From NCBI GenBank assembly GCA_963920705.1, contig CAWUCO010000268.1:4340001-4404000 (forward strand): a DNA stretch of 64,000 nt, given 5' to 3'. Within the stretch, counting starts at the first letter, position 1. The number at the start of each line of letters is the position of its first letter. The translations under genes and the position numbers were made by a program. Under the pieces are notes generated by a model, which had not been told where the DNA came from, made no database searches, and was given only the letters and a program-made list of their open reading frames with translations. This document shows positions 14,504 to 24,730 of the stretch, one piece after another. This DNA is from Odiellus spinosus (lineage: Eukaryota; Arthropoda; Arachnida; Opiliones; Phalangiidae).

Positions 14504-15546
14504 TTGGCCATATTTTTCTTGTTTTTCAACGGATTTTTGAAATCTCTTATTATTTAGACTGTCCATTAATTGCTCTTTCGAATGACTTTGGTTTTGTCTA
14601 AATTGCAAAATTGTGACAAATATAAAATTGGTTAAAATTAAGCAAAAACGCTTAAAAATCCAAGATTATTGGATTCAAATGGACACAACACTTTTGATTT
14701 TTAAGCGATTTAGACAAAACTAGACCACTCGAAAGAGAAAATATTGGTCTATCTAAAAAACATGAGTTTTGGAAAATCCCTTGAAAAACATGGAAAATAT
14801 GGACAATTCAAAAAACATCTAATATCAAAAAGCGAATTTTGAAAATCTGAAATTTGACTTTTGTGATATTCTATGATTTCTTGAATTGGCCATATTTTTC
14901 TTGTTTTTCAACGGATTTTTGAAAACTCTTATTATTTAGACTGTCCATTAATTGCTCTTTCTAATGACTTTGGTTTTGTCTAAATTGCAAAATTGTGACA
15001 AATATAAAATTGGTTAAAATAAAGCAAAAACACTTAAAAATCCAAGATTATTGGATTCAAATGGACACAAAACTTTTGATTTTTAAGCGATTTAGACAAA
15101 ATTAGACCACTCGAAAGAGCAAAAATTGGTCTATCTTAAAAACATGACTTTTGGAAAATCCCTTGAAAAACATGGAAAGTATGGACAATTCAAAAAACAT
15201 CTAATATCAAAAAGCGAATTTTTAAAATCTGAAATTTGACTATTTTGATATTGTATGGTTTCTTGAATTGGCCATATTTTTCTTGTTTTTCAACGGATTT
15301 TTGAAAACTCTTATTATTTAGACTGTCCATTAATTGCTCTTTCGAATGACTTTGGTTTTGTCTAAATTGCAAAATTGTGACAAATATAAAATTGGTTAAA
15401 ATTAAGCAAAAACGCTTAAAAATCCAAGATTATTGGATTAAAATGGACACAAAACTTTTGATTTTTAAGCGATTTAGACAAAATTAAGACCACTCGAAAG
15501 AGAAAATATTGGTCTATCTGAAAATCAAGAGTTTTGGAAAATCCGT
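14504..15546 (+). repeat. Orientation-A block, second copy of the 1530-bp unit
   Basis: It matches 12974-14016 at a 1530-bp offset, including gacttttgtgatattc near 14857, tttctaatgac near 14958 and aaaaattggtc near 15122. Block boundaries also fall at the same points, so the A/B junctions were duplicated with the unit. Confidence 0.88.
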
Positions 15547-16033
15547 TGAAAAACAAGAAAAATATGGCCAATTCAAGAAATCATACAATATCAAAATAGT
15601 CAAATTTCAGATTTTAAAAATTCGCTTTTTGATATTAGATGTTTTTTGAATTGGCTATATTTTCCATGTTTTTCAACGGATTTTCCAAAACTCTTGATTT
15701 TCAGATAGACCAATATTTGCTCTTTCGAGTGGTCTTAATTTTGTCTAAATCGCTTAAAAATCAAAAGTTTTGTGTCCATTTGAATCCAATAATCTTGGAT
15801 TTTTAAGTGTTTTTGCTTAATTTTAACCAATTTTATAATTGTCACAATTTTGCAATTTAGACAAAACCAAAGTCATTCGAAAGAGCAATTAATGGACAGT
15901 CTAAATAACAAGAGTTTTCAAAAATCCGTTGAAAAACAAGAAAAATATGGCCAATTCGAGGAACCATACAATATCAAAATAGTCAAATTTCAGATTTTCA
16001 AAATTCGCTTTTTGATATTAGATGTTTTTTGAA
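15547..16033 (-). repeat. Orientation-B cassette 4 (~488 bp)
   Basis: This is a copy of cassette 3 at an offset of 1530 bp, with attcgaggaacc near 15956. The right switch lies at about 16027-16040. It was copied again 3063 bp downstream as cassette 5. Confidence 0.88.
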
Positions 16034-17461
16034 TTGGCCATATTTTTCTTGTTTTTCAACGGATTTTTGAAAACTCTTATTATTTAGACTGTCCATTAAT
16101 TGCTCTTTCGAATGACTTTGGTTTTGTCTAAATTGCAAAATTGTGACAAATATAAAATTAGTTAAAATAAAGCAAAAACACTTAAAAATCCAAGATTATT
16201 GGATTCAAATGGACACAAAACTTTTGATTTTTAAGCGATTTAGACAAAATTAAGACCACTCGAAAGAGCAAATATTGGTCTATCTAAAAAACAAGAGTTT
16301 TGGAAAATCCGTTGAAAAACATGGAAAATATGGACAATTCAAAAAACATCTAATATCAAAAAGCGAATTTTGAAAATCTGAAATTTGACTATTTTGATAT
16401 TCTATGATTTCTTGAATTGGCCATATTTTTCTTGTTTTTCAACGGATTTTTGAAAACTCTTATTATTTAGACTGTCCATTAATTGCTCTTTCGAATGACT
16501 TTAGTTTTGTCTAAATTGCAAAATTGTGACAAATATAAAATTAGTTAAAATAAAGCAAAAACACTTAAAAATCCAAGATTATTGGATTCAAATGGACACA
16601 AAACTTTTGATTTTTAAGCGATTTAGACAAAATTAAGACCACTCGAAAGAGCAAATATTGGTCTATCTAAAAAACAAGAGTTTTGGAAAATCCGTTGAAA
16701 AACATGGAAAATATAGCCAATTCAAAAAACATCTAATATCAAAAAGCGAATTTTTAAAATCTGAAATTTGACTATTTTGATATTGTATGGTTTCTTGAAT
16801 TGGCCATATTTTTCTTGTTTTTCAACGGATTTTTGAAAACTCTTATTATTTAGACTGTCCATTAATTGCTCTTTCGAATGAATTTGGTTTTGTCTAAATT
16901 GCAAAATTGTGACCAATATAAAATTGGTTAAAATTAAGCAAAAACGCTTAAAAATCCAAGATTATTGGATTCAAATGGACACAAAACTTTTGATTTTTAA
17001 GCGATTTAGACAAAATTAAGACCACTCGAAAGAGCAAATATTGGTCTATCTGAAAACCAAGAGTTTTGGAAAATCCGTTGAAAAACATGGAAAATATGGA
17101 CAATTCAAAAAACATCTAATATCAAAAAGCGAATTTTTAAAATCTGAAATTTGACTATTTTGATATTCTATGATTTCTTGAATTGGCCATATTTTTCTTG
17201 TTTTTCAACGGATTTTTGAAAACTCTTGTTATTTAGACTGTCCATTAATTGCTCTTTCGAATGACTTTGGTTTTGTCTAAATTGCAATATTGTGACAAAT
17301 ATAAACTTGGTTAAAATAAAGCAAAAACACTTAAAAATCCAAGATTATTGGATTCAAATGGACACAAAACTTTTGATTTTTAAGCGATTTAGACAAAATT
17401 AAGACCACTCGAAAGAGCAAATATTGGTCTATCTAAAAAACAAGAGTTTTGGAAAATCCGT
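16034..17461 (+). repeat. Orientation-A block
   Basis: Four-monomer stretch with aaaattagttaaaataaagc, actttagttttgtc (near 16498), aatgaatttggtt (near 16877) and gcaatattgtgac (near 17285). All these recur 3063 bp later. The block ends at the loop-2 micro-inversion. Confidence 0.9.
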
Positions 17462-17599
17462 TGAAAAACAAGAAAAATATGGCCAATTCAAGAAATCATA
17501 AAATATCAAAATAGTCAAATTTCAGATTTTAAAAATTCGCTTTTTGATATTAGATGTTTTTTGAATTGTCCATATTTTCCATGTTTTTCAACGGATTTT
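17453..17599 (-). repeat. Loop-2 micro-inversion flanked by P-cores
   Basis: Only the inner part of the loop-2 hairpin is inverted. Sequence is A up to aaaatccgttgaaaaaca (17453-17470), then reads B through loop 2, and returns to A after tgtttttcaacggatttt (17582-17599), continuing with tgaaaactc. The inverted core is about 111-147 bp depending on where within the P-cores the exchange occurred. This is what a flip between the two P-cores of one hairpin predicts. Confidence 0.88.
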
Positions 17600-18609
17600 T
17601 GAAAACTCTTGTTATTTAGACTGTCCATTAATTGCTCTTTCGAATGACTTTGGTTTTGTCTAAATTGCAAAATTGTGACCAATATAAAATTGGTTAAAAT
17701 TAAGCAAAAACGCTTAAAAATCCAAGATTATTGGATTCAAATGGACACAATACTTTTGATTTTTAAGCGATTTAGACAAAATTAAGACCACTCGAAAGAG
17801 CAAATATTGGTCTATCTAAAAAACAAGAGTTTTGGAAAATCCGTTGAAAAACATGGAAAATATGGACAATTCAAAAAGCATCTAATATCAAAAAGCGAAT
17901 TTTGAAAATCTGAAATTTGACTATTTTGATATTCTATGATTTCTTGAATTGGCCATATTTTTCTTGTTTTTCAACGGATTTTTGAAAACTCTTATTATTT
18001 AGACTGTCCATTAATTGCTCTTTCGAATGACTTTGATTTGTCTAAATTGCAAAATTGTGACCAATATAAAATTGGTTAAAATTAAGCAAAAATGCTTAAA
18101 AATCCAAGATTATTGGATTCAAATGGACACAAAACTTTTGATTTTTAAGCGATTTAGACAAAATTAAGACCACTCGAAAGAGCAAATATTGGTCTATCTA
18201 AAAAACAAGAGTTTTGGAAAATCCGTTGAAAAACATGGAAAATATAGCCAATTCAAAAAACATCTAATATCAAAAAGCGAATTTTTAAAATCTGAAATTT
18301 GACTATTTTGATATTCTATGATTTCTCGAATTGGCCATATTTTTCTTGTTTTTCAACGGATTTTTGAAAACTCTTATTATTTAGACTGTCCATTAATTGC
18401 TCTTTCGAATGACTTTGGTTTTGTCTAAATTGCAAAATTGTGACAAATATAAAATTGGTTAAAATTAAGCAAAAACGCTTAAAAATCCAAGATTATTGGA
18501 TTAAAATGGACACAAAACTTTTGATTTTTAAGCGATTTAGACAAAATTAAGACCACTCGAAAGAGAAAATATTGGTCTATCTGAAAATCAAGAGTTTTGG
18601 AAAATCCGT
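17591..18609 (+). repeat. Orientation-A block
   Basis: Carries cacaatacttttg (near 17748), a 2-bp shortened gactttgatttgtc (near 18031) and aaaatgcttaaa (near 18089), all repeated in the 20.7-21.4 kb block. Around 18319 it reads ttctcgaattgg where the downstream copy reads tgtatggtttcttg, marking the edge of the 3063-bp duplication. Confidence 0.88.
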
Positions 18610-19096
18610 TGAAAAACAAGAAAAATATGGCCAATTCAAGAAATCATACAATATCAAAATAGTCAAATTTCAGATTTTAAAAATTCGCTTTTTGATATTA
18701 GATGTTTTTTGAATTGGCTATATTTTCCATGTTTTTCAACGGATTTTCCAAAACTCTTGATTTTCAGATAGACCAATATTTGCTCTTTCGAGTGGTCTTA
18801 ATTTTGTCTAAATCGCTTAAAAATCAAAAGTTTTGTGTCCATTTGAATCCAATAATCTTGGATTTTTAAGTGTTTTTGCTTAATTTTAACCAATTTTATA
18901 ATTGTCACAATTTTGCAATTTAGACAAAACCAAAGTCATTCGAAAGAGCAATTAATGGACAGTCTAAATAACAAGAGTTTTCAAAAATCCGTTGAAAAAC
19001 AAGAAAAATATGGCCAATTCGAGGAACCATACAATATCAAAATAGTCAAATTTCAGATTTTCAAAATTCGCTTTTTGATATTAGATGTTTTTTGAA
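18610..19096 (-). repeat. Orientation-B cassette 5 (~488 bp)
   Basis: This is a copy of cassette 4 at an offset of 3063 bp. The left switch is in the P-core 18601-18618 and the right switch at about 19090-19103; attcgaggaacc lies near 19018. Confidence 0.88.
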
Positions 19097-20524
19097 TTGG
19101 CCATATTTTTCTTGTTTTTCAACGGATTTTTGAAAACTCTTATTATTTAGACTGTCCATTAATTGCTCTTTCGAATGACTTTGGTTTTGTCTAAATTGCA
19201 AAATTGTGACAAATATAAAATTAGTTAAAATAAAGCAAAAACACTTAAAAATCCAAGATTATTGGATTCAAATGGACACAAAACTTTTGATTTTTAAGCG
19301 ATTTAGACAAAATTAAGACCACTCGAAAGAGCAAATATTGGTCTATCTAAAAAACAAGAGTTTTGGAAAATCCGTTGAAAAACATGGAAAATATGGACAA
19401 TTCAAAAAACATCTAATATCAAAAAGCGAATTTTGAAAATCTGAAATTTGACTATTTTGATATTCTATGATTTCTTGAATTGGCCATATTTTTCTTGTTT
19501 TTCAACGGATTTTTGAAAACTCTTATTATTTAGACTGTCCATTAATTGCTCTTTCGAATGACTTTAGTTTTGTCTAAATTGCAAAATTGTGACAAATATA
19601 AAATTAGTTAAAATAAAGCAAAAACACTTAAAAATCCAAGATTATTGGATTCAAATGGACACAAAACTTTTGATTTTTAAGCGATTTAGACAAAATTAAG
19701 ACCACTCGAAAGAGCAAATATTGGTCTATCTAAAAAACAAGAGTTTTGGAAAATCCGTTGAAAAACATGGAAAATATAGCCAATTCAAAAAACATCTAAT
19801 ATCAAAAAGCGAATTTTTAAAATCTGAAATTTGACTATTTTGATATTGTATGGTTTCTTGAATTGGCCATATTTTTCTTGTTTTTCAACGGATTTTTGAA
19901 AACTCTTATTATTTAGACTGTCCATTAATTGCTCTTTCGAATGAATTTGGTTTTGTCTAAATTGCAAAATTGTGACCAATATAAAATTGGTTAAAATTAA
20001 GCAAAAACGCTTAAAAATCCAAGATTATTGGATTCAAATGGACACAAAACTTTTGATTTTTAAGCGATTTAGACAAAATTAAGACCACTCGAAAGAGCAA
20101 ATATTGGTCTATCTGAAAACCAAGAGTTTTGGAAAATCCGTTGAAAAACATGGAAAATATGGACAATTCAAAAAACATCTAATATCAAAAAGCGAATTTT
20201 TAAAATCTGAAATTTGACTATTTTGATATTCTATGATTTCTTGAATTGGCCATATTTTTCTTGTTTTTCAACGGATTTTTGAAAACTCTTGTTATTTAGA
20301 CTGTCCATTAATTGCTCTTTCGAATGACTTTGGTTTTGTCTAAATTGCAATATTGTGACAAATATAAACTTGGTTAAAATAAAGCAAAAACACTTAAAAA
20401 TCCAAGATTATTGGATTCAAATGGACACAAAACTTTTGATTTTTAAGCGATTTAGACAAAATTAAGACCACTCGAAAGAGCAAATATTGGTCTATCTAAA
20501 AAACAAGAGTTTTGGAAAATCCGT
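19097..20524 (+). repeat. Orientation-A block (duplicate of 16034-17461)
   Basis: Same variants as the upstream copy at a 3063-bp offset, including actttagttttgtc near 19561, aatgaatttggtt near 19940 and gcaatattgtgac near 20348. Confidence 0.9.
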
Positions 20525-20662
20525 TGAAAAACAAGAAAAATATGGCCAATTCAAGAAATCATAAAATATCAAAATAGTCAAATTTCAGATTTTAAAAATT
20601 CGCTTTTTGATATTAGATGTTTTTTGAATTGTCCATATTTTCCATGTTTTTCAACGGATTTT
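20516..20662 (-). repeat. Loop-2 micro-inversion (duplicate copy)
   Basis: This is an exact positional copy of the 17453-17599 event at an offset of 3063 bp, with the same flanking P-cores. It was inherited through the segmental duplication and is not an independent inversion. Confidence 0.88.
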
Positions 20663-22173
20663 TGAAAACTCTTGTTATTTAGACTGTCCATTAATTGCTC
20701 TTTCGAATGACTTTGGTTTTGTCTAAATTGCAAAATTGTGACCAATATAAAATTGGTTAAAATTAAGCAAAAACGCTTAAAAATCCAAGATTATTGGATT
20801 CAAATGGACACAATACTTTTGATTTTTAAGCGATTTAGACAAAATTAAGACCACTCGAAAGAGCAAATATTGGTCTATCTAAAAAACAAGAGTTTTGGAA
20901 AATCCGTTGAAAAACATGGAAAATATGGACAATTCAAAAAGCATCTAATATCAAAAAGCGAATTTTGAAAATCTGAAATTTGACTATTTTGATATTCTAT
21001 GATTTCTTGAATTGGCCATATTTTTCTTGTTTTTCAACGGATTTTTGAAAACTCTTATTATTTAGACTGTCCATTAATTGCTCTTTCGAATGACTTTGAT
21101 TTGTCTAAATTGCAAAATTGTGACCAATATAAAATTGGTTAAAATTAAGCAAAAATGCTTAAAAATCCAAGATTATTGGATTCAAATGGACACAAAACTT
21201 TTGATTTTTAAGCGATTTAGACAAAATTAAGACCACTCGAAAGAGCAAATATTGGTCTATCTAAAAAACAAGAGTTTTGGAAAATCCGTTGAAAAACATG
21301 GAAAATATAGCCAATTCAAAAAACATCTAATATCAAAAAGCGAATTTTTAAAATCTGAAATTTGACTATTTTGATATTGTATGGTTTCTTGAATTGGCCA
21401 TATTTTTCTTGTTTTTCAACGGATTTTTGAAAACTCTTATTATTTAGACTGTCCATTAATTGCTCTTTCGAATGAATTTGGTTTTGTCTAAATTGCAAAA
21501 TTGTGACCAATATAAAATTGGTTAAAATTAAGCAAAAACGCTTAAAAATCCAAGATTATTGGATTCAAATGGACACAAAACTTTTGATTTTTAAGCGATT
21601 TAGACAAAATTAGACCACTCGAAAGAGCAAATATTGGTCTATCTAAAAAACATGAGTTTTGGAAAATCCCTTGAAAAACATGGAAAATATGGACAATTCA
21701 AAAAACATCTAATATCAAAAAGCGAATTTTGAAAATCTGAAATTTGACTATTTTGATATTCTATGATTTCTTGAATTGGCCATATTTTTCTTGTTTTTCA
21801 ACGGATTTTTGAAAACTCTTATTATTTAGACTGTCCATTAATTGCTCTTTCGAATGACTTTGGTTTTGTCTAAATTGCAAAATTGTGACAAATATAAAAT
21901 TGGTTAAAATAAAGCAAAAACGCTAAAAAATCCAAGATTATTGGATTCAAATGGACACAAAACTTTTGATTTTTAAGCGATTTAGACAAAATTAAGACCA
22001 CTCGAAAGAGCAAATATTGGTCTATCTAAAAACAAGAGTTTTGGAAAATCCGTTGAAAAACATGGAAAATATAGCCAATTCAAAAAACATCTAATATCAA
22101 AAAGCGAATTTTTAAAATCTGAAATTTGACTATTTTGATATTGTATGGTTTCTTGAATTGGCCATATTTTTCT

Positions 22174-22191
22174 TGTTTTTCAACGGATTTT
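22174..22191 (+). repeat. P-core 18-mer, perfect arm match
   Basis: The sequence tgtttttcaacggatttt is the longest perfect match between the two arms of the monomer; its inverted partner is at 22428-22445. Most A-to-B strand switches map inside this 18-mer, as expected if pairing between inverted copies mediates inversion or conversion. It is altered to tttttgtacgg in nine monomers of the 28.3-45.5 kb block, and removed by a 12-bp deletion at 12621. Confidence 0.8.
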
Positions 22192-22229
22192 TGAAAACTC
22201 TTATTATTTAGACTGTCCATTAATTGCTC

Positions 22230-22246
22230 TTTCGAATGACTTTGGT
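22230..22246 (+). other. Degenerate CENP-B-box-like motif in the left arm
   Basis: tttcgaatgactttggt matches 7 of the 9 fixed positions of the mammalian CENP-B box (TTCG, four free, A, two free, CGGG), failing at the C and first G of CGGG. It recurs in most monomers; the right arm loses the A and is a poorer match. Chance matches of this quality are expected in a 383-bp AT-rich repeat, so a role is speculative. Confidence 0.25.
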
Positions 22247-22260
22247 TTTGTCTAAATTGC

Positions 22261-22358
22261 AAAATTGTGACCAATATAAAATTGGTTAAAATTAAGCAAA
22301 AACGCTTAAAAATCCAAGATTATTGGATTCAAATGGACACAAAACTTTTGATTTTTAA
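22261..22358. repeat. Loop 1 spacer with clustered short dyads
   Basis: The 98-bp spacer between the arms has no long self-complement but contains several short perfect inverted repeats: ACCAAT/ATTGGT with a 5-base loop (22270-22286), TTAAGC/GCTTAA with a 6-base loop (22292-22309), AATCCAA/TTGGATT with a 5-base loop (22311-22329), and CGCTTAAAAATC (22303-22314) with GATTTTTAAGCG (22350-22361). Some overlap, so alternative foldings compete. Many copies elsewhere weaken one of them, for example by gacaaatata for gaccaatata or aaacactt for aaacgctt. Whether any is a protein-binding site is unknown. Confidence 0.8.
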
Positions 22359-22483
22359 GCGATTTAGACAAAATTAAGACCACTCGAAAGAGCAAATATT
22401 GGTCTATCTAAAAAACAAGAGTTTTGGAAAATCCGTTGAAAAACATGGAAAATATGGACAATTCAAAAAACATCTAATATCAA
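22359..22483 (-). repeat. Right arm of the monomer inverted repeat
   Basis: This is the inverted partner of the left arm, from gcgatttagac to ctaatatcaa. Its P-core copy lies at 22428-22445 as aaaatccgttgaaaaaca. It also contains its own small dyad, AGACCA (22377-22382) with TGGTCT (22400-22405). Orientation-diagnostic differences from the left arm are ggaaaatcc versus tcaaaaatcc beside the P-core and catggaaaatatggac versus caagaaaaatatggcc beyond it. These were used to map strand switches across the window. Confidence 0.9.
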
Positions 22484-22517
22484 ACAGCGAATTTTTAAAA
22501 TCTGAAATTTGACTATT
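22484..22517. repeat. Loop 2 spacer
   Basis: The 34-bp turn between the right arm of one monomer and the left arm of the next is aaatttgac-rich and itself partly symmetric. Almost every strand switch in the window lies within about 75 bp of this spacer. In two places (17453-17599 and 20516-20662) only this spacer and its flanking arm parts are inverted. Confidence 0.75.
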
Positions 22518-22818
22518 TTGATATTGTATGGTTTCTTGAATTGGCCATATTTTTCTTGTTTTTCAACGGATTTTTGAAAACTCTTATTATTTAGACTGTC
22601 CATTAATTGCTCTTTCGAATGACTTTGGTTTTGTCTAAATTGAAAAATTGTGACCAATATAAAATTGGTTAAAATTAAGCAAAAACGCTTAAAAATCCAA
22701 GATTATTGGATTCAAATGGACACAAAACTTTTGATTTTTAAGCGATTTAGACAAAATTAGACCACTCGAAAGAGCAAATATTGGTCTATCTGAAAATCAA
22801 GAGTTTTGGAAAATCCCT

Positions 22819-23568
22819 TGAAAAACAAGAAAAATATGGCCAATTCAAGAAATCATACAATATCAAAATAGTCAAATTTCAGATTTTAAAAATTCGCTTT
22901 TTGATATTAGATGTTTTTTGAATTGGCTATATTTTCCATGTTTTTCAACGGATTTTCCAAAACTCTTGATTTTTAGATAGACCAATATTTGCTCTTTCGA
23001 GTGGTCTTAATTTTGTCTAAATCGCTTAAAAATCAAAAGTTTTGTGTCTATTTGAATCCAATAATCTTGGATTTTTAAGCGTTTTGCCTAATTTTAACCA
23101 ATTTTATATTGATCACAATTTTGCAATTTAGACAAAACCAAAGTCATTCGAAAGAGCAATTAATGGACAGTCTAAATAACAAGAGTTTTCAAAAATCCGT
23201 TGAAAAACAAGAAAAATATGGCCAATTCAAGAAATCATACAATATCAAAATAGTCAAATTTCAGATTTTAAAAATTCGCTTTTTGATATTAGATGTTTTT
23301 TGAATTGTCCATATTTTCCATGTTTTTCAACGGATTTTCCAAAACTCTTGATTTTCAGATAGACCAATATTTGCTCTTTCGAGTGGTCTTAATTTTGTCT
23401 AAATCGCTTAAAAATCAAAAGTTTTGTGTCCATTTGAATCCAATAATCTTGGATTTTTAAGTGTTTTTGCTTAATTTTAACCAATTTTATAATTGTCACA
23501 ATTTTGCAATTTAGACAAAACCAAAGTCATTCGAAAGAGCAATTAATGGACAGTCTAAATAATAAGAG
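22819..23568 (-). repeat. Orientation-B cassette 6 (~750 bp), different right junction
   Basis: The left switch is at 22810-22827. The right switch lies at aagagtttt (23564-23572), left of the P-core, where B sequence taataagagtttt runs into ggaaaatccg of A. That junction differs from the gaattggcca type seen in the other short cassettes, so this is probably a separate event. It carries ttgatcac (near 23109) and gcgttttgcctaatt variants. Confidence 0.85.
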
Positions 23569-24730
23569 TTTTGGAAAATCCGTTGAAAAACATGGAAAAT
23601 ATGGACAATTCAAAAAACATCTAATATCAAAAAGCGAATTTTGAAAATCTGAAATTTGACTATTTTGATATTCTATGATTTCTTGAATTGGCCATATTTT
23701 TCTTGTTTTTCAACGGATTTTTGAAAACTCTTATTATTTAGACTGTCCATTAATTGCTCTTTCGAATGACTTTGGTTTTGTCTAAATTGCAAAATTGTGA
23801 CCAATATAAAATTGGTTAAAATTAAGCAAAAACGCTTAAAAATCCAAGATTATTGGATTCAAATGGACACAAAACTTTTGATTTTTAAGCGATTTAGACA
23901 AAATTAGACCACTCGAAAGAGCAAATATTGGTCTATCTAAAAAACATGAGTTTTGGAAAATCCGTTGAAAAACATGGAAAATATGGACAATTCAAAAAAC
24001 ATCTAATATCAAAAAGCGAATTTTGAAAATCTGAAATTTGACTATTTTGATATTCTATGATTTCTTGAATTGGCCATATTTTTCTTGTTTTTCAACGGAT
24101 TTTTGAAAACTCTTATTATTTAGACTGTCCATTAATTGCTCTTTCGAATGACTTTGGTTTTGTCTAAATTGCAAAATTGTGACCAATATAAAATTGGTTA
24201 AAATTAAGCAAAAACGCTTAAAAATCCAAGATTATTGGATTCAAATGGACACAAAACTTTTGATTTTTAAGCGATTTAGACAAAATTAAGACCACTCGAA
24301 AGAGCAAATATTGGTCTATCTAAAAAACAAGAGTTTTGGAAAATCCGTTGAAAAACATGGAAAATATGGACAATTCAAAAAACATCTAATATCAAACAGC
24401 GAATTTTTAAAATCTGAAATTTGACTATTTTGATATAGTATGGTTTATTGAATTGGCCATATTTTTCTTGTTTTTCAACGGATTTTTGAAAACTCTTATT
24501 ATTTAGACTGTCCATTAATTGCTCTTTCGAATGACTTTGGTTTTGTCTAAATTGCAAAATTGTGACCAATATAAAATTGGTTAAAATTAAGCAAAAACGC
24601 TTAAAAATCCAAGATTATTGGATTCAAATGGACACAAAACTTTTGATTTTTAAGCGATTTAGACAAAATTAGACCACTCGAAAGAGCAAATATTGGTCTA
24701 TCTGAAAATCAAGAGTTTTGGAAAATCCCT
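23569..24730 (+). repeat. Orientation-A block
   Basis: Three monomers. caaacagcgaattt (near 24394) and tatagtatggtttatt (near 24433) are present. The first matches the 22.48-kb copy, part of a 1912-bp spacing. The block ends at 24722-24739. Confidence 0.88.

Larger units (their letters stand above)
12974..16036. repeat. Tandem 1530-bp higher-order repeat containing A and B monomers
   Basis: Two copies (about 12974-14503 and 14504-16033) each consist of an A segment followed by a 488-bp B cassette. The offset is constant at 1530 bp for the diagnostic variants. A higher-order unit that includes its own inversion junctions means the inversion is older than this amplification step. Confidence 0.88.
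15300..21363. repeat. 3063-bp tandem segmental duplication
   Basis: About 15300-18300 repeats at about 18363-21363 with a constant offset of 3063 bp (eight monomers). It includes a B cassette, a loop-2 micro-inversion and several private variants (actttagttttgtc, aatgaatttggtt, cacaatacttttg, gactttgatttgtc). Copies are almost identical by eye, so the duplication is recent relative to the monomer divergence. Exact breakpoints are uncertain by tens of bases because the ends also lie in repeat. Confidence 0.9.
22135..22260 (+). repeat. Left arm of the monomer inverted repeat
   Basis: The arm runs from ttgatattgtatgg to gtctaaattgc. It carries the P-core (22174-22191) and a second well-conserved block, ttgctctttcga, followed 10 bp later by ttttgtctaaat. 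The reverse complement of the right arm keeps the same blocks in the same order and spacing (ttgctctttcga, then ttttgtctaaat after 10 differing bases). Conservation is uneven. The part around 22192-22218 is weakly matched (about 9 mismatches in 27), while the P-core is perfect. Confidence 0.9.
22135..22517 (+). repeat. Representative 383-bp monomer (orientation A)
   Basis: This copy shows the standard layout: left arm 22135-22260, loop 1 22261-22358, right arm 22359-22483, loop 2 22484-22517, total 383 bp. Hand alignment of the left arm with the reverse complement of the right arm gives about 24 mismatches and one 1-bp gap over 126 positions, about 80% identity. The monomer is thus a macro-dyad: an inverted pair of half-units of about 191 bp. 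It probably arose by inverted duplication of an older half-size repeat, which is an inference. It contains one TTCGAA site (22231-22236) and two TCGA sites. Because 383 is not a multiple of three, no reading frame continues into the next copy. Confidence 0.95.
20654..22818 (+). repeat. Orientation-A block
   Basis: Starts as the end of the 3063-bp duplicate and then leaves it near 21360. The variant caaacagcgaattt near 22481 recurs 1912 bp downstream. The right edge is a variant P-core, aaaatcccttgaaaaaca, at 22810-22827. Confidence 0.88.

Noticed and set aside
17453..17599. Invertible promoter or phase-variation switch driven by a site-specific recombinase
   Set aside because: There is no recombinase gene, no downstream gene to control and no defined crossover site beyond the shared arm sequence. 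Hairpin-guided rearrangement of satellite DNA explains the pattern more simply.
22261..22290. CCAAT-box or TATA-like promoter elements in loop 1 (accaatataaaattggt)
   Set aside because: In AT-rich repeat DNA such words are expected by chance. No transcription start or gene is attached, and many copies have lost the first CCAAT.
22135..22517. Miniature inverted-repeat transposable element in tandem
   Set aside because: The inverted arms could suggest a MITE origin, but there are no target-site duplications, no flanking unique sequence and no recognisable transposon termini, so this cannot be supported.
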